NCBI GenBank assembly: GCA_964638715.1
Contig: CAZWZF010000004.1
Coordinates: forward strand, 1-64,000
Direction of reading: 5' to 3'
Length of the DNA: 64,000 bases
Source: JBAXQQ01 sp037131695
GTDB taxonomy: Bacteria; Armatimonadota; Hebobacteria; CAIYQO01
Shown piece after piece: positions 40,872-49,856 of this stretch. Position 1 is the stretch's first letter. Each line of letters begins with the position of its first letter. The notes beneath the pieces are model-generated. The model made no database searches and had not been told where the DNA came from. It saw nothing but the letters and a program-made list of their open reading frames with translations. The translations under genes were made by a program, and so were the position numbers.

Positions 40872-41617
40872 CCAATATTCCATCTTTTCATTTTCTCAAT
40901 CATAGAATAGCTTGTCATATCTAAATGGTGTGGTGTGATTGATATTTTATTTTGTAATAAAGTATGAATATCAGTGCCAATTTCACAGCAGTCATCAGCT
41001 AATTCACCACCCATCCAATAATATGTTTTGCCTCGTGGATCAACTCTTTTTTCTATCCTTGAATTGTATTTTCTACACCCTTGTCTTGTAATTTCAACAC
41101 CTTGAAGTTCATTAAAGTTGCATGAGGGGATGTTAATATTAAAGAAAACTCTATCTACTGTGAGATGTGATAAGTTATTCAATATAAATTTCTTAATATA
41201 ATGTGATGCGGCATTGTAATTAGGATTTTCATAAGCATTTACTGATAACGCAATTCCTGCTTTATTGCATATTGCAGCTTCCATTGCCGCTGCAACAGTA
41301 CCAGAATATGTTAAATCTTCACCTACATTCGGCCCGCAATTTATACCTGATATGACGACATCGCAATCTGGCAGTAATTCTTGAAGTCCTATTACAACAC
41401 AATCACTTGGTGTACCATTACATGCATAACCCGACCATTGTCCCAGAGATTTATATTCAACTCTTAATGGTTTATGCAAAGTTATGGCATGACCGACAGC
41501 TGAACGAGGTTTTTCAGGTGCTATAACAATAACATCAGCTATCTCTATAAGAGAAGCATATAATTCAGATAATCCGTCAGCATTTATACCATCATCATTA
41601 GTAAGTAATATTTTCAT
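40868..41617 (-). CDS. surE: 5'/3'-nucleotidase SurE
   Basis: Metal-dependent nucleoside monophosphate phosphatase. 249 residues. Hallmarks: ILLTNDDGI (Asp8 and Asp9 bind metal), APEKPRSAVGHAIT (Ser), CNGTPSDCV, VVISGINCGPNVGEDLTYSGTVAAAMEA (Asn) and a C-terminal swapped beta region with FFNINIPSC. AAGGAGATAAT leads directly to the ATG. Confidence 0.96.
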   Translation of the reverse strand: MKILLTNDDGINADGLSELYASLIEIADVIVIAPEKPRSAVGHAITLHKPLRVEYKSLGQWSGYACNGTPSDCVVIGLQELLPDCDVVISGINCGPNVGEDLTYSGTVAAAMEAAICNKAGIALSVNAYENPNYNAASHYIKKFILNNLSHLTVDRVFFNINIPSCNFNELQGVEITRQGCRKYNSRIEKRVDPRGKTYYWMGGELADDCCEIGTDIHTLLQNKISITPHHLDMTSYSMIEKMKRWNIG

Positions 41618-41701
41618 ATTATCTCCTTGAATACCTGTTTATAATTAAAAATAGAATGTATAATAACTAAAAAGATATTCATTCATTATTTCAAGGTTTA
41701 C

Positions 41702-43444
41702 ATGTCACATTTAATAGGCGATTTATTTTTAATAGCATCAATCATCTTGTTTATTTGTGCATTTACTGCATTTAATATAAACAGAAAATCACCTTTGAAT
41801 AAAACTCTCACCATTTTATGTTTATTTATGGGTATTGGAAGTTTGATGAATGCTATTCAATTTTACAGCAAAACCTTGGAAATGTGTATGCTGTTTAGCA
41901 GATTATCTCGCATCGGCTGGTGTTTTTATGCGCCAGCAGCATTTCATTTTGGATTATACTTATCAAATTTTATCGATAAAATCAAAAATAAATATGTAAT
42001 TTATCTGACATATCTGCCAGGAATATATTTTCTATTCATAAATTTTACTTATCATTTAAGAATAAGCGGCTTCTCTTCTACTTCAAATGGAGACTTTCTC
42101 AACCCAATATATTCATACAATAGTTATGATTTTTCATTTATGTTTTATCAATATTCGTTAGCTATCCTTACCCTGGTTTTTATTTTCATCGCTCAATTCA
42201 CCGGCAATAGTATAAGAATGCGAAAGCAGGCATTGATAATTATTTCAACATCAATTATCGCATTGTCATTAGATATTTTGCGCTATATTCTTTCTAATGA
42301 TGGTCAACTATCATGGGTGTGGGGAATGGAATTAGCTATATTCAGCATCGGTCTGTATATATCAATTTCATATTTACGTTTTACAGTACCAGCACCTAAT
42401 CTTGCTTCCGGGTATATTCTTGATAAAATCAACGAAATGATTCTTGTAATAGATGTTGACGGAACAATTATTGAATCAAATCTTGCAATGAATAAGATGC
42501 TTAATAAATCTTCAATTGATATTATTGGCAATCATCTCGATAATTATCTGCCTTATGTATTCATCAGTATTAGAGACTTCAAAGAACTTAAAGATGTGGA
42601 AATTAATCTTTCCAATGCGGACAATTCAATAGTACCTATAAAAATTAATGCTACACGAATTATTGATAATCATGGAGATTATATTGGCAATGTTTTAGTA
42701 TGTACAGATTTGCGAAATACAAAAAAACTTCAGGAAGAAATTGCCGAAAGAAAAAGAATTGAAGATGAATTAATAAAAGCAGACAGAGCGAAAGATGAGT
42801 TTTTATCTCTGGTATCCCATGAATTATTATCACCATTATCAGCAATATTTTTATGGGTTGATCTATCTAAAAATGATATCTCTCTACAAACAAAAGCTAT
42901 AGACATAATTGCAGAGAATGCTCAAAAACAGTTTTTATTAGTTGATGAATTGTTGCTTTATACCAGACTTCAGCATGGTAAAATATCTTTAAATTTAATA
43001 AATACAGATATAATGAATGTCATAAATGAAACTATAAATAAGTTTGTTCTTAATAACAAGAATAAGAAAAATATCGTTATAAATTCAACGATTTCAAATA
43101 TTTTTGCATCGATAGATGTAGAAAAGTTTAGTTATATGATTAAATTGCTGATTGAAACTATTTCAAATGATATCTCTGATGAATTACCTGTTACGATGGC
43201 AATTACTAATAATGACAGATATCATAAGATTCTAATTACAGACCATCGTAGCATTAGTATAAATTATGACATCAGCAATATTTTCGACCCATTAAGAATG
43301 GGTGTAGAGAAAGCTGGAATAGAAATAAAAGAATTGCATTTAGCAGTAGCGAGAGGACTGGCAGAATTGCATGGCGGACATTTAAATGCAAGAATGAATG
43401 ATACAAATGATGGATTAACATTTGAATTGTTAATTCCCAATTAA
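41702..43444 (+). CDS. Membrane histidine-kinase-like protein with degenerate ATPase domain
   Basis: 580 residues. The N-terminus has about seven hydrophobic segments (1-235) like the N-terminal 7TM sensor of histidine kinases. A PAS domain follows (about 240-340, ILDKINEMILVIDVDG), then a HisKA helix with the phosphoacceptor in LVSHELLSPL (His373). The HATPase domain is strongly altered. The N-box position reads LLIETISND instead of NLLxNA, the G1 motif DxGxG reads DHRSIS, and GLGLA is missing, though IFDPL and ELHGGHL remain. ATP binding is probably lost. It may act as a phosphatase, scaffold or partner of another kinase. There is no adjacent response regulator. AAGG lies upstream. Confidence 0.82.
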   Translation: MSHLIGDLFLIASIILFICAFTAFNINRKSPLNKTLTILCLFMGIGSLMNAIQFYSKTLEMCMLFSRLSRIGWCFYAPAAFHFGLYLSNFIDKIKNKYVIYLTYLPGIYFLFINFTYHLRISGFSSTSNGDFLNPIYSYNSYDFSFMFYQYSLAILTLVFIFIAQFTGNSIRMRKQALIIISTSIIALSLDILRYILSNDGQLSWVWGMELAIFSIGLYISISYLRFTVPAPNLASGYILDKINEMILVIDVDGTIIESNLAMNKMLNKSSIDIIGNHLDNYLPYVFISIRDFKELKDVEINLSNADNSIVPIKINATRIIDNHGDYIGNVLVCTDLRNTKKLQEEIAERKRIEDELIKADRAKDEFLSLVSHELLSPLSAIFLWVDLSKNDISLQTKAIDIIAENAQKQFLLVDELLLYTRLQHGKISLNLINTDIMNVINETINKFVLNNKNKKNIVINSTISNIFASIDVEKFSYMIKLLIETISNDISDELPVTMAITNNDRYHKILITDHRSISINYDISNIFDPLRMGVEKAGIEIKELHLAVARGLAELHGGHLNARMNDTNDGLTFELLIPN

Positions 43445-43456
43445 TATTTCAATAAT

Positions 43457-44521
43457 TTACCTTCTCCGACGTTTAGATTTGCCTTCTTGCTCTACCGGTT
43501 TTTTACCTAATACTACATCACTTCCCATCGGAACAACTTCTACCCAAATTTGCCCTTTTTTCAATGGCAAATCACTTCCATCTTCCAATGTATAGCTTGT
43601 TGCAGAAGATTCCCTATCTTTCGTCCAATGTAAACGAAAATATTGCCCATCTGCAATATAAAAACCTACACCTGTCCCAACGACTGATACATCAAAAGTT
43701 CCTTTTTTTGATGTAACAAAAGGCGCCGCATCAACATATTGAACAATAATATTTGGTGCAAGACACTCTGCGTTTGTTTCTTTATCAACATGAACTTTAT
43801 TATCCATGACCCTTTCATAGGCTTTATACTCAGGTAAATAATTAAATTGTAAACGATAACCTGTTGCGCCTGAAAAATGAATTAATACCTTTTCTGCTTC
43901 TATACCTCCTGTCGGAAAGATATCAGTACGTTTAAATGATGGGTACTGCCCTGGTGATTCAATCCAATTATTTTCAGTCATAAATTCATGCAGTTTTTCT
44001 GTTGAAGTATATAAATTATGTGGAGCTTTACGGCTTTTATCTCTCCAGAATGGTTTAGGGAATTTCATTTGATTCAAGTTATATCTATCAAGAGTATCAG
44101 TTAAAATTTGTAAAGCTTCGTAACTTTCACCGCAATGAACTAAAGTCGCATCATAATCCTGAGCAAGATGAATAAAATGTGGTCTTGCACTGCGAATGGG
44201 TCCAATTTTTTCAGATGAGCCATGCAGATATATAGCCAGAAAACGAGTTATTCCACCTTCGGTAATAGCCTCGTATACTACACATGCATTATTTAATCCA
44301 GATTGTGGTCTTGCCGCAGGAGAATTTTCTATTAGAGTTGCCAAAATAGGACGATTAATATCAGCTTCGTCACAAGGTTCACCACATAAAGGACATATTG
44401 TTTGAACTGCCGCAGGTTTATTAGTGTTTGATATTTCTTCATTATTCTTTTTTCCCCAACAACCAACAAGCACCAGAGAAATCAAAACACATAAAAGATA
44501 TATCATCAATTTAGTTTTCAT
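43457..44521 (-). CDS. DUF3048 (YerB-like) lipoprotein
   Basis: 354 residues. The signal peptide ends in the lipobox LVGC (Cys21), so it is a membrane lipoprotein. The linker contains a cysteine pair-like CPLCGEPCDE. The DUF3048 core is clear: RPILATLIENSPAARPQSGLN, VYEAITEGGITRFLAIY, IGPIRSARPHFI, RKAPHNLYTS and YIADGQYFRLHW. The family (YerB in Bacillus) is of uncertain function, perhaps cell-wall related. A -10-like TAAAAT lies at -12 to -7 from the ATG and no close Shine-Dalgarno is seen. Confidence 0.9.
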   Translation of the reverse strand: MKTKLMIYLLCVLISLVLVGCWGKKNNEEISNTNKPAAVQTICPLCGEPCDEADINRPILATLIENSPAARPQSGLNNACVVYEAITEGGITRFLAIYLHGSSEKIGPIRSARPHFIHLAQDYDATLVHCGESYEALQILTDTLDRYNLNQMKFPKPFWRDKSRKAPHNLYTSTEKLHEFMTENNWIESPGQYPSFKRTDIFPTGGIEAEKVLIHFSGATGYRLQFNYLPEYKAYERVMDNKVHVDKETNAECLAPNIIVQYVDAAPFVTSKKGTFDVSVVGTGVGFYIADGQYFRLHWTKDRESSATSYTLEDGSDLPLKKGQIWVEVVPMGSDVVLGKKPVEQEGKSKRRRR

Positions 44522-44527
44522 CGAAAT

Positions 44528-44533
44528 ATTTTA
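44528..44533 (-). promoter_or_regulatory. -10-like TAAAAT placed for leaderless transcription of the DUF3048 gene
   Basis: TAAAAT lies exactly at -12 to -7 from the ATG at 44521. The only purine-rich site, GGTGG, is about 13 bases from the ATG, too far for a normal Shine-Dalgarno. Confidence 0.35.
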
Positions 44534-44643
44534 CCACCAGTTTTGTTGTATCTTATAAATAGCGTTTACTGCATGAGTCTAAACAAAATTAGCAAATTTC
44601 GCAAGATAATATATTAATATCTAATCTGTTTTCTCATAAACTG

Positions 44644-44672
44644 TTGCATTATAAGTAAAAATAAAATATCAT
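44644..44672 (+). promoter_or_regulatory. Putative promoter for the TPR/zinc-ribbon membrane gene
   Basis: TTGCAT (44644-44649), a 17-base spacer and TATCAT (44667-44672). The ATG follows 7 bases later and no Shine-Dalgarno is visible, again fitting a leaderless or near-leaderless start. Confidence 0.35.
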
Positions 44673-44679
44673 CTATATC

Positions 44680-45417
44680 ATGTTGATTCCTTATATTATA
44701 ACTTTTATATTGGGTGCGATACTTTTTGTATATACATTATTTAAATGGATATCTGAACAGAGCAGTTCTTTAATATTCTATATTATTCTCTTCGGTTGCC
44801 TTCTATCGTTGGGCGGAATAAGATATTTCCCTTATAATTTAATAATCCTTTTTATCTTATTCGTATTACCAGTTGTTATTAACAATCTTAATAACCGTGC
44901 AATAAAAGCAATGCGACAGCAAGATTATAATACTTGTAATCGATTAATCAAGCGTGATCCCACTAATGCTGCTGCTTTTGCTAAATTAGGCCATTTACTT
45001 GAGTATGATAAAAAATATAGAGAGGCTATTGATGCTTATGAAAAGTCACTTGCAGCTGATGACAAACAAAGGGATGTAGAACGTCGTTATCAGGCATTAG
45101 TAGAAAAATTTGCCTTAGAGGAAAGCAATCAAATTCATTGTCCAAAATGTCAGACTATTGTACCTGTCGAATATGGCAAATGCTGGAAATGCGAGACTCT
45201 TTTTGATAGACGCCAATATCTGCTTTCAATAATTAAAAAGAAAGGTACAATAGGTATTGTTACATTGATTGTTTGCGGGTTATCATTTCTGATTTCAATA
45301 TTTGCGCTTATTGCAGTAGTAATTCAAATATCTCCCGCAGTTACACTTTTAAATATCTTTTTAACAATCACTGCAGTTTCTGGCATTACTGCTTACTTAA
45401 TTTATAAAAAGCAATAA
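44680..45417 (+). CDS. Membrane protein with TPR motif and zinc ribbon
   Basis: 245 residues. Two or three membrane helices lie at 1-70. A TPR pair follows at about 75-145 (AFAKLGHLLEYDKKYREAIDAYEKSL), then a Cys4 zinc ribbon, CPKC...CWKC (about 153-172), and two more helices at 185-245. The combination is not a family I can name. The soluble TPR and ribbon part lies between membrane segments, probably on the cytoplasmic side. It ends 6 bases from the convergent pilC-like gene. Confidence 0.75.
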   Translation: MLIPYIITFILGAILFVYTLFKWISEQSSSLIFYIILFGCLLSLGGIRYFPYNLIILFILFVLPVVINNLNNRAIKAMRQQDYNTCNRLIKRDPTNAAAFAKLGHLLEYDKKYREAIDAYEKSLAADDKQRDVERRYQALVEKFALEESNQIHCPKCQTIVPVEYGKCWKCETLFDRRQYLLSIIKKKGTIGIVTLIVCGLSFLISIFALIAVVIQISPAVTLLNIFLTITAVSGITAYLIYKKQ

Positions 45418-45423
45418 TCAATA

Positions 45424-46716
45424 TTACATAAAAGAATTATATATTTCTGTAATTTTCCCAAACGCCAGGCTTAAAACATACATAACAATTGCAACAACTA
45501 TTACATATACAATCATTGTCATTTTGGCTGGCAAAGTTTTTACTAATCCAGATAACTCTAATTGAATGTATTCGCCGGTCTTTTTCAATGATTCAACTAA
45601 TGACCCGGTGTTTTCTCCTGTTCTAATCAAGTAAATAGTTTCTGGCGGCAGCATATTCATAGAATTTATAACATCAGCCATCACTTCACCTTTGCTTAAT
45701 CCACTACCTGCATCATTTGCTTTGTTTATGATAGCTTTATTTCCGGTAGCCTCTGCTGCACATTGCAATGACTCTATTGGACCTACTCCGGCATGTACCA
45801 TTGCTGATAATACATTCACAAAACGCAGGATTGATTGATTTTTTAAAATAGGTCCATATAATGGTACTCTGCTCATCACATTATATGCCCAAACAGATCC
45901 AATTTTACTGGCAGTGAAACGCTGAATAAAAATCAGTAAAATCATAAATGCAGCAACTAAATATCCCATTGTAATCAAACTGTTGGCAAATACATTAAAA
46001 GCACCAGCCATTGAACTCGCACCACTTTGAAAAAATTGAGCCAAAAATATACCGACTAAAATTGCTACAAATAAAGTTGCCTTTAAGTGCCAGGTTTTTG
46101 AATTTACTTGAGATTTCATTTCCATCTCAATTTCCAATTGATTTGATATCTCGTTCATTACTTCCGGCAAATTACCAGATTTCTCTCCAGCAGCCACCAT
46201 GCTTATTTCCCAACCGGCAAATAATGCAGGATAATACACCATCTGTTCTGAGAAAAGTCCACCCTTTTCAATTACTAATCCAATTTCTCTCATCGCAGGT
46301 TTTATGGAATAAGCAATATTTTTCTCTATATATGACATTGCTAATGCTAAAGGTATTCCTGATTTTAACAAGCTATAAAATTGCCGATACATCTGAATAC
46401 GCTGTTTTAAAGAAGGTACGAAAAGTCTTTGTTCGAATTGTACGAAAAAATTAGAAGAATTCTGTGTCGATTTTTGCTTAACTTTTGGTTTTGTATCGGA
46501 AGTTTTGACATTTATTTTCTTTTCCTGCGAATTCTCCGGTAAAATTTCATTGCCTTTTATCAGTACTCTTTTCTTCAGTACTTCTTTATCAGATACTGTA
46601 TTTTCATTCTTCTTAATCTTTATTTCATGCAAATTTTCGTGACAATTCAAGCATATAGTTCGCTGACTTGAATTATCAGTACCACAATTTGAGCATTTTA
46701 ATAACTGTTTTTTCAT
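45424..46716 (-). CDS. Type II secretion/type IV pilus inner-membrane protein (GspF/PilC family) with N-terminal zinc ribbon
   Basis: 430 residues. Residues 8-30 form a zinc ribbon (CSNCG ... CLNCH), followed by a charged Lys-rich linker to about 95. The rest is one GspF/PilC-type polytopic protein: QRIQMYRQFYSLLKSGIPLALAM, EKGGLFSEQM, AGEKSGNLPEVMNEI, then the second half LRFVNVLSAMVHAGVGPIESL and LIRTGENTGSLVESL, with membrane helices near 210-270 and at the C-terminus. Such proteins are the platform for pilin or pseudopilin assembly. No other secretion or pilus gene is near. The zinc ribbon is an unusual addition. TATAAT sits at -12 to -7, with no Shine-Dalgarno. Confidence 0.87.
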   Translation of the reverse strand: MKKQLLKCSNCGTDNSSQRTICLNCHENLHEIKIKKNENTVSDKEVLKKRVLIKGNEILPENSQEKKINVKTSDTKPKVKQKSTQNSSNFFVQFEQRLFVPSLKQRIQMYRQFYSLLKSGIPLALAMSYIEKNIAYSIKPAMREIGLVIEKGGLFSEQMVYYPALFAGWEISMVAAGEKSGNLPEVMNEISNQLEIEMEMKSQVNSKTWHLKATLFVAILVGIFLAQFFQSGASSMAGAFNVFANSLITMGYLVAAFMILLIFIQRFTASKIGSVWAYNVMSRVPLYGPILKNQSILRFVNVLSAMVHAGVGPIESLQCAAEATGNKAIINKANDAGSGLSKGEVMADVINSMNMLPPETIYLIRTGENTGSLVESLKKTGEYIQLELSGLVKTLPAKMTMIVYVIVVAIVMYVLSLAFGKITEIYNSFM

Positions 46717-46722
46717 AATATT

Positions 46723-46728
46723 ATTATA
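46723..46728 (-). promoter_or_regulatory. Extended -10 (TGGTATAAT) placed for leaderless transcription of the PilC-like gene
   Basis: A consensus TATAAT with the TGn extension lies exactly at -12 to -7 from the ATG at 46716. No Shine-Dalgarno is present. This is the clearest leaderless-type start in the window. Confidence 0.55.
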
Positions 46729-46763
46729 CCATATCAGAAAAATATAAAACTATAGATATGAAA

Positions 46764-47372
46764 TCAAGGTAACCTTAATATACATCTAAAACCTACATTA
46801 TTGTAGAAATTATCTGGTGAACGATAATTAACAAAAGTATTTCGGAAATTATTTTCATGAAAATTAAACCATGACCCGCCATGAACTATTAAGTCATCAC
46901 TGGTGTAATTATTACTGCAAGTCCATTCCCAAACATTGCCAGCCATATCATGCACACCATAAGGACTGACTCCAGATGGAAATGAACCAATGTTAATAGT
47001 ACTTTTAATCTGACCATTTACTGAATTGCAGCACCTGGAATGATCCCAATCATTTCCCCACGGGTATAATCTGCCATATATTCCACGCGAAGCTAATTCC
47101 CATTCTTCTGTTGTGGGCAAAGATAATTCTAACCATTCAGCAAAATCTTTTGCATCATGCCATGTCACATTAACCATCGGATGTTCATCAATCCATCCCC
47201 AATTAGGTTGTAAAGGCATGTTACGACCAGTTATTGAACAAAACGCTCGATATTGTGAAACAGTTACCGGATATTTCATCATCATAAATGAACATTCCAA
47301 TATAACTGTTCTATTTTCATCACCATATAAAAATGGATTATTATTTACTTTAACAAACTCAAAGCCATTCAT
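46764..47372 (-). CDS. SUMF1/formylglycine-generating-enzyme-fold protein without catalytic cysteines
   Basis: 202 residues. The FGE-sulfatase fold is recognisable: MMMKYPVTVSQYRAFC, HPMVNVTWHDAKDFAEWL, LPTTEEWELASRG, YPWGNDWD, YGVHDMAGNVWEWTCSN, HGGSWFNF and NVGFRC. True formylglycine-generating enzymes have two cysteines after the GGSW region; here that stretch (HENNFRNTFVNYRSPDNF) has none. A sulfatase-activating role is therefore unlikely, and it may be a binding-type member. AAGGATT lies upstream. No sulfatase gene is in the window. Confidence 0.87.
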   Translation of the reverse strand: MNGFEFVKVNNNPFLYGDENRTVILECSFMMMKYPVTVSQYRAFCSITGRNMPLQPNWGWIDEHPMVNVTWHDAKDFAEWLELSLPTTEEWELASRGIYGRLYPWGNDWDHSRCCNSVNGQIKSTINIGSFPSGVSPYGVHDMAGNVWEWTCSNNYTSDDLIVHGGSWFNFHENNFRNTFVNYRSPDNFYNNVGFRCILRLP

Positions 47373-47479
47373 TATTTTGAATCCTTACAATGATAAATTA
47401 TAGTAAATATTAGTAAACAATGAAAGTCTTAAAAATCGAATAGTGAAGGTAATATCAATTACTCAACGAAAATATATTT

Positions 47480-48544
47480 ATGATTATTGATGGACATCTG
47501 GATCTTGCCTGGAATGCACTCACTTTAAGACGTGTGCTGACTAATTCAATATCCAATATTAGAATAGCTGAAACTCCTGATCAATGGCATCGTGAAGGCA
47601 CTGCTATGGTGTCCTTACCTGAAATGATTAAAGGAAAAATCAATATTGCATTCGCAACTATTTTTGCCCAACCAAAAGGTGAGTCACCTGCTTCAATTAC
47701 AGGATATTCATCACCTGAAGAAGCATATAACATTGCAATGCAACAAGTAAAATGGTATGAGAAGATAGAGCAAAGTAATAAGATTAAAATAATCCGATTT
47801 GCCTCAGATTTAGAAGATGCTCTAATTAACAATAAAATAAATTTAATGCTGCTTATGGAAGGTGCTGATCCATTACGAACAATTGATGACCTTGCCGTAT
47901 TCATTGACCATGGAATACGCGCAATAGGGCCGGCATGGCGTAAAACACGTTACGCTGGTGGTGCAGGCGCACCGGGACCATTAACTGATGAAGGAAGAGC
48001 TTTACTTAAAGAAATGGACAACAAAAATATTGCTCTCGATATCAGCCACTTATCTGATATGGCAATTGATGAAGCTATTGAAATTCATAATGGACCCATC
48101 TTTGCTTCTCACTCGAATTGCCGCAGTATTACCATGAAGGGTATCAATATAACTCCTGATTCAATGTATGAAAAAATAGCCGAAAGGCAAGTAGAAGACA
48201 AAATTATAGAACAAATAGCATCGCGAAAAGGTACTGTAGGCCTTGTTATGTATAACCCATTCATAAAAGCAAATTGGAACAATTCTTCAGGTTCATTACC
48301 GTTATCAACACTGATGCAGCATTTAAATAGAATCAAAGAGATAGGCGGTATAGAAACAGCAGCCATCGGCAGCGATTTAGACGGCGGAGTTGGTGTTGAA
48401 ACAACCCCTGATGGTTTGAATACTATTGCAGACCTTCAAAAAATACCACAAATGATGTCAGATATTGATTATTCTGAGAAAGAAATTGTAGCTGTAAAAA
48501 ACGGAAACTTAATTCGTTTAATGAAGATGATCTTAAAATACTAA
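47480..48544 (+). CDS. Membrane-dipeptidase family (M19) peptidase
   Basis: Zinc dipeptidase of 354 residues. Motifs: IDGHLDLAWN (HxD metal pair), LLMEGADPL (bridging Glu), LDISHLSD and FASHSNCR (His ligands), and the end IGSDLDGGVG (Asp). No signal peptide is seen, so the bacterial cytoplasmic type is likely. Substrates of the family are L,D- or L,L-dipeptides or lactams. No Shine-Dalgarno is present; AT-rich sequence runs straight into the ATG. The pgk terminator follows the stop. Confidence 0.92.
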   Translation: MIIDGHLDLAWNALTLRRVLTNSISNIRIAETPDQWHREGTAMVSLPEMIKGKINIAFATIFAQPKGESPASITGYSSPEEAYNIAMQQVKWYEKIEQSNKIKIIRFASDLEDALINNKINLMLLMEGADPLRTIDDLAVFIDHGIRAIGPAWRKTRYAGGAGAPGPLTDEGRALLKEMDNKNIALDISHLSDMAIDEAIEIHNGPIFASHSNCRSITMKGINITPDSMYEKIAERQVEDKIIEQIASRKGTVGLVMYNPFIKANWNNSSGSLPLSTLMQHLNRIKEIGGIETAAIGSDLDGGVGVETTPDGLNTIADLQKIPQMMSDIDYSEKEIVAVKNGNLIRLMKMILKY

Positions 48545-48546
48545 AA

Positions 48547-48571
48547 AACCCCGGATAAACTATCCGGGGTT
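48547..48571 (-). terminator. Intrinsic terminator of the gap-pgk operon
   Basis: An 11-bp GC-rich stem (AACCCCGGATA/TATCCGGGGTT) with a 3-base loop, followed on the minus strand by TTTTAG (T6 including the stem). It lies between the convergent stops of pgk and the M19 gene and may partly serve the plus strand too. Confidence 0.85.
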
Positions 48572-48578
48572 AAAGAAA

Positions 48579-49805
48579 CTATTCTTTTTCGTCGAGTGCT
48601 ACAACCCCAGGAAGTTTTGTTCCTTCAAGGAATTCTAACGAAGCCCCACCGCCAGTTGAGATAAAACTTATCTTATCAGCAAACCCCATCTGGGTTACTG
48701 CAGCAGCACTGTCGCCACCGCCAATGATTGTGAAAGCATCCGTATCTGCCATCGCCTGTGCGACAGCTTTGGTGCCATATGCAAATGGTGACATCTCAAA
48801 TAGTCCCATTGGACCATTCCAAACTACTAATTTTGCGTCTTTAATATATTGGGCAAACAATTCAGCTGTTTTTGGACCGATATCCAAACCTTCCCAGTCA
48901 ACTGGAATAGCACTTGGATCTACAATCTTAGTAACAGCAGTTTCACTCTGTTCTTGAGCAATAAGGGTATCAATTGGCAATACTAATTTAGTAGTGCTCT
49001 TCTCAGCCTTTACCATCATTTCTTTTACAGCATCAATTCTCTCAGCATCAAGTAATGAATCACCGATTTCAAAACCTTGTGCTTTAAAGAAAGTATATGC
49101 CATACCACCACCGACTAATAAAATATCAACTTTGCCAATTAAATTATTGATAAGCTTGATTTTATCTTTAACTTTTGCACCGCCAAGAATTGCCACATAA
49201 GGATGAGCAGGATTTTCGATTGCATCTCCAAGTGTATGTACTTCAACACCCATCAAATAGCCTGCGACAGCTGGTTTTAAATAGCGGGCAATTGATGCGG
49301 TACTTGCATGATCGCGATGAGCGGTGCCGAATGCATCGTTAACATATACATCACCATTTTTTGCTAATTGTTCAGCAAATGGCAGTCTGATTGCATCGTC
49401 TTTTGATTCTTCAGCAGCATAGAAACGTACGTTCTCTAACAACAATACATCGCCATCCTGCATTTTAGCTACAGCTTCTTCTACAACTGGCCCAATGCAA
49501 TCATCGACCTTTGCAACTGACTTGCCTAATAACTCGCTTAATCTTTTAGCGACAACATCTAAGCGTAATCCTTCAACAACAATTCCATCTGGACGGCCCA
49601 AATGTGACATTAAAATAACTTTCGCACCTTTAGAAATAAGCGCCTTGATAGTCGGTAGAGCAGCGCGTATACGAGTATCATCAGTAATGACAGCTTCGTC
49701 ACGAGTTGCAGGTAGTTTAGGTTTAATGGCAACATTAAAATCAACGCGCACCATGACACGTTTGCCATTTAAACAACATAAATCATCAATAGTTTTCTTT
49801 GCCAT
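48579..49805 (-). CDS. pgk: Phosphoglycerate kinase
   Basis: Glycolytic enzyme making ATP from 1,3-bisphosphoglycerate. 408 residues from the ATG at 49805 (MAKKTIDDLC), with GGAG six bases upstream; a longer reading begins inside the upstream hairpin. Signatures: VMVRVDFNVA, SHLGRPDG, ENVRFYAAEE, VNDAFGTAHRDHAST, ILGGAKVKDKI, VVWNGPMGLFE and the C-terminal IGGGDSAAAV..STGGGASLEFLEG. Downstream of gap in the same orientation. Confidence 0.97.
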   Translation of the reverse strand: MAKKTIDDLCCLNGKRVMVRVDFNVAIKPKLPATRDEAVITDDTRIRAALPTIKALISKGAKVILMSHLGRPDGIVVEGLRLDVVAKRLSELLGKSVAKVDDCIGPVVEEAVAKMQDGDVLLLENVRFYAAEESKDDAIRLPFAEQLAKNGDVYVNDAFGTAHRDHASTASIARYLKPAVAGYLMGVEVHTLGDAIENPAHPYVAILGGAKVKDKIKLINNLIGKVDILLVGGGMAYTFFKAQGFEIGDSLLDAERIDAVKEMMVKAEKSTTKLVLPIDTLIAQEQSETAVTKIVDPSAIPVDWEGLDIGPKTAELFAQYIKDAKLVVWNGPMGLFEMSPFAYGTKAVAQAMADTDAFTIIGGGDSAAAVTQMGFADKISFISTGGGASLEFLEGTKLPGVVALDEKE

Positions 49806-49827
49806 TGTCATCTCCATAAAAAAAATC

Positions 49828-49856
49828 GGCGAGCGGGGATATTTCACCCGCTCGCC
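49828..49856 (-). terminator. Intercistronic hairpin with T8 tract between gap and pgk
   Basis: Perfect 10-bp stem GGCGAGCGGG/CCCGCTCGCC with a 9-base loop, then on the minus strand GA and eight T residues (49818-49825). The pgk Shine-Dalgarno follows immediately. It looks like a full intrinsic terminator inside the operon. A second smaller stem (GGCGG/CCGCC, 49889-49911) precedes it. Confidence 0.75.

Noticed and set aside
41702..43444. Pseudogene call for the histidine-kinase-like gene
   Set aside because: The frame is intact from start to stop with all outer domains; only ATP-site motifs are replaced.
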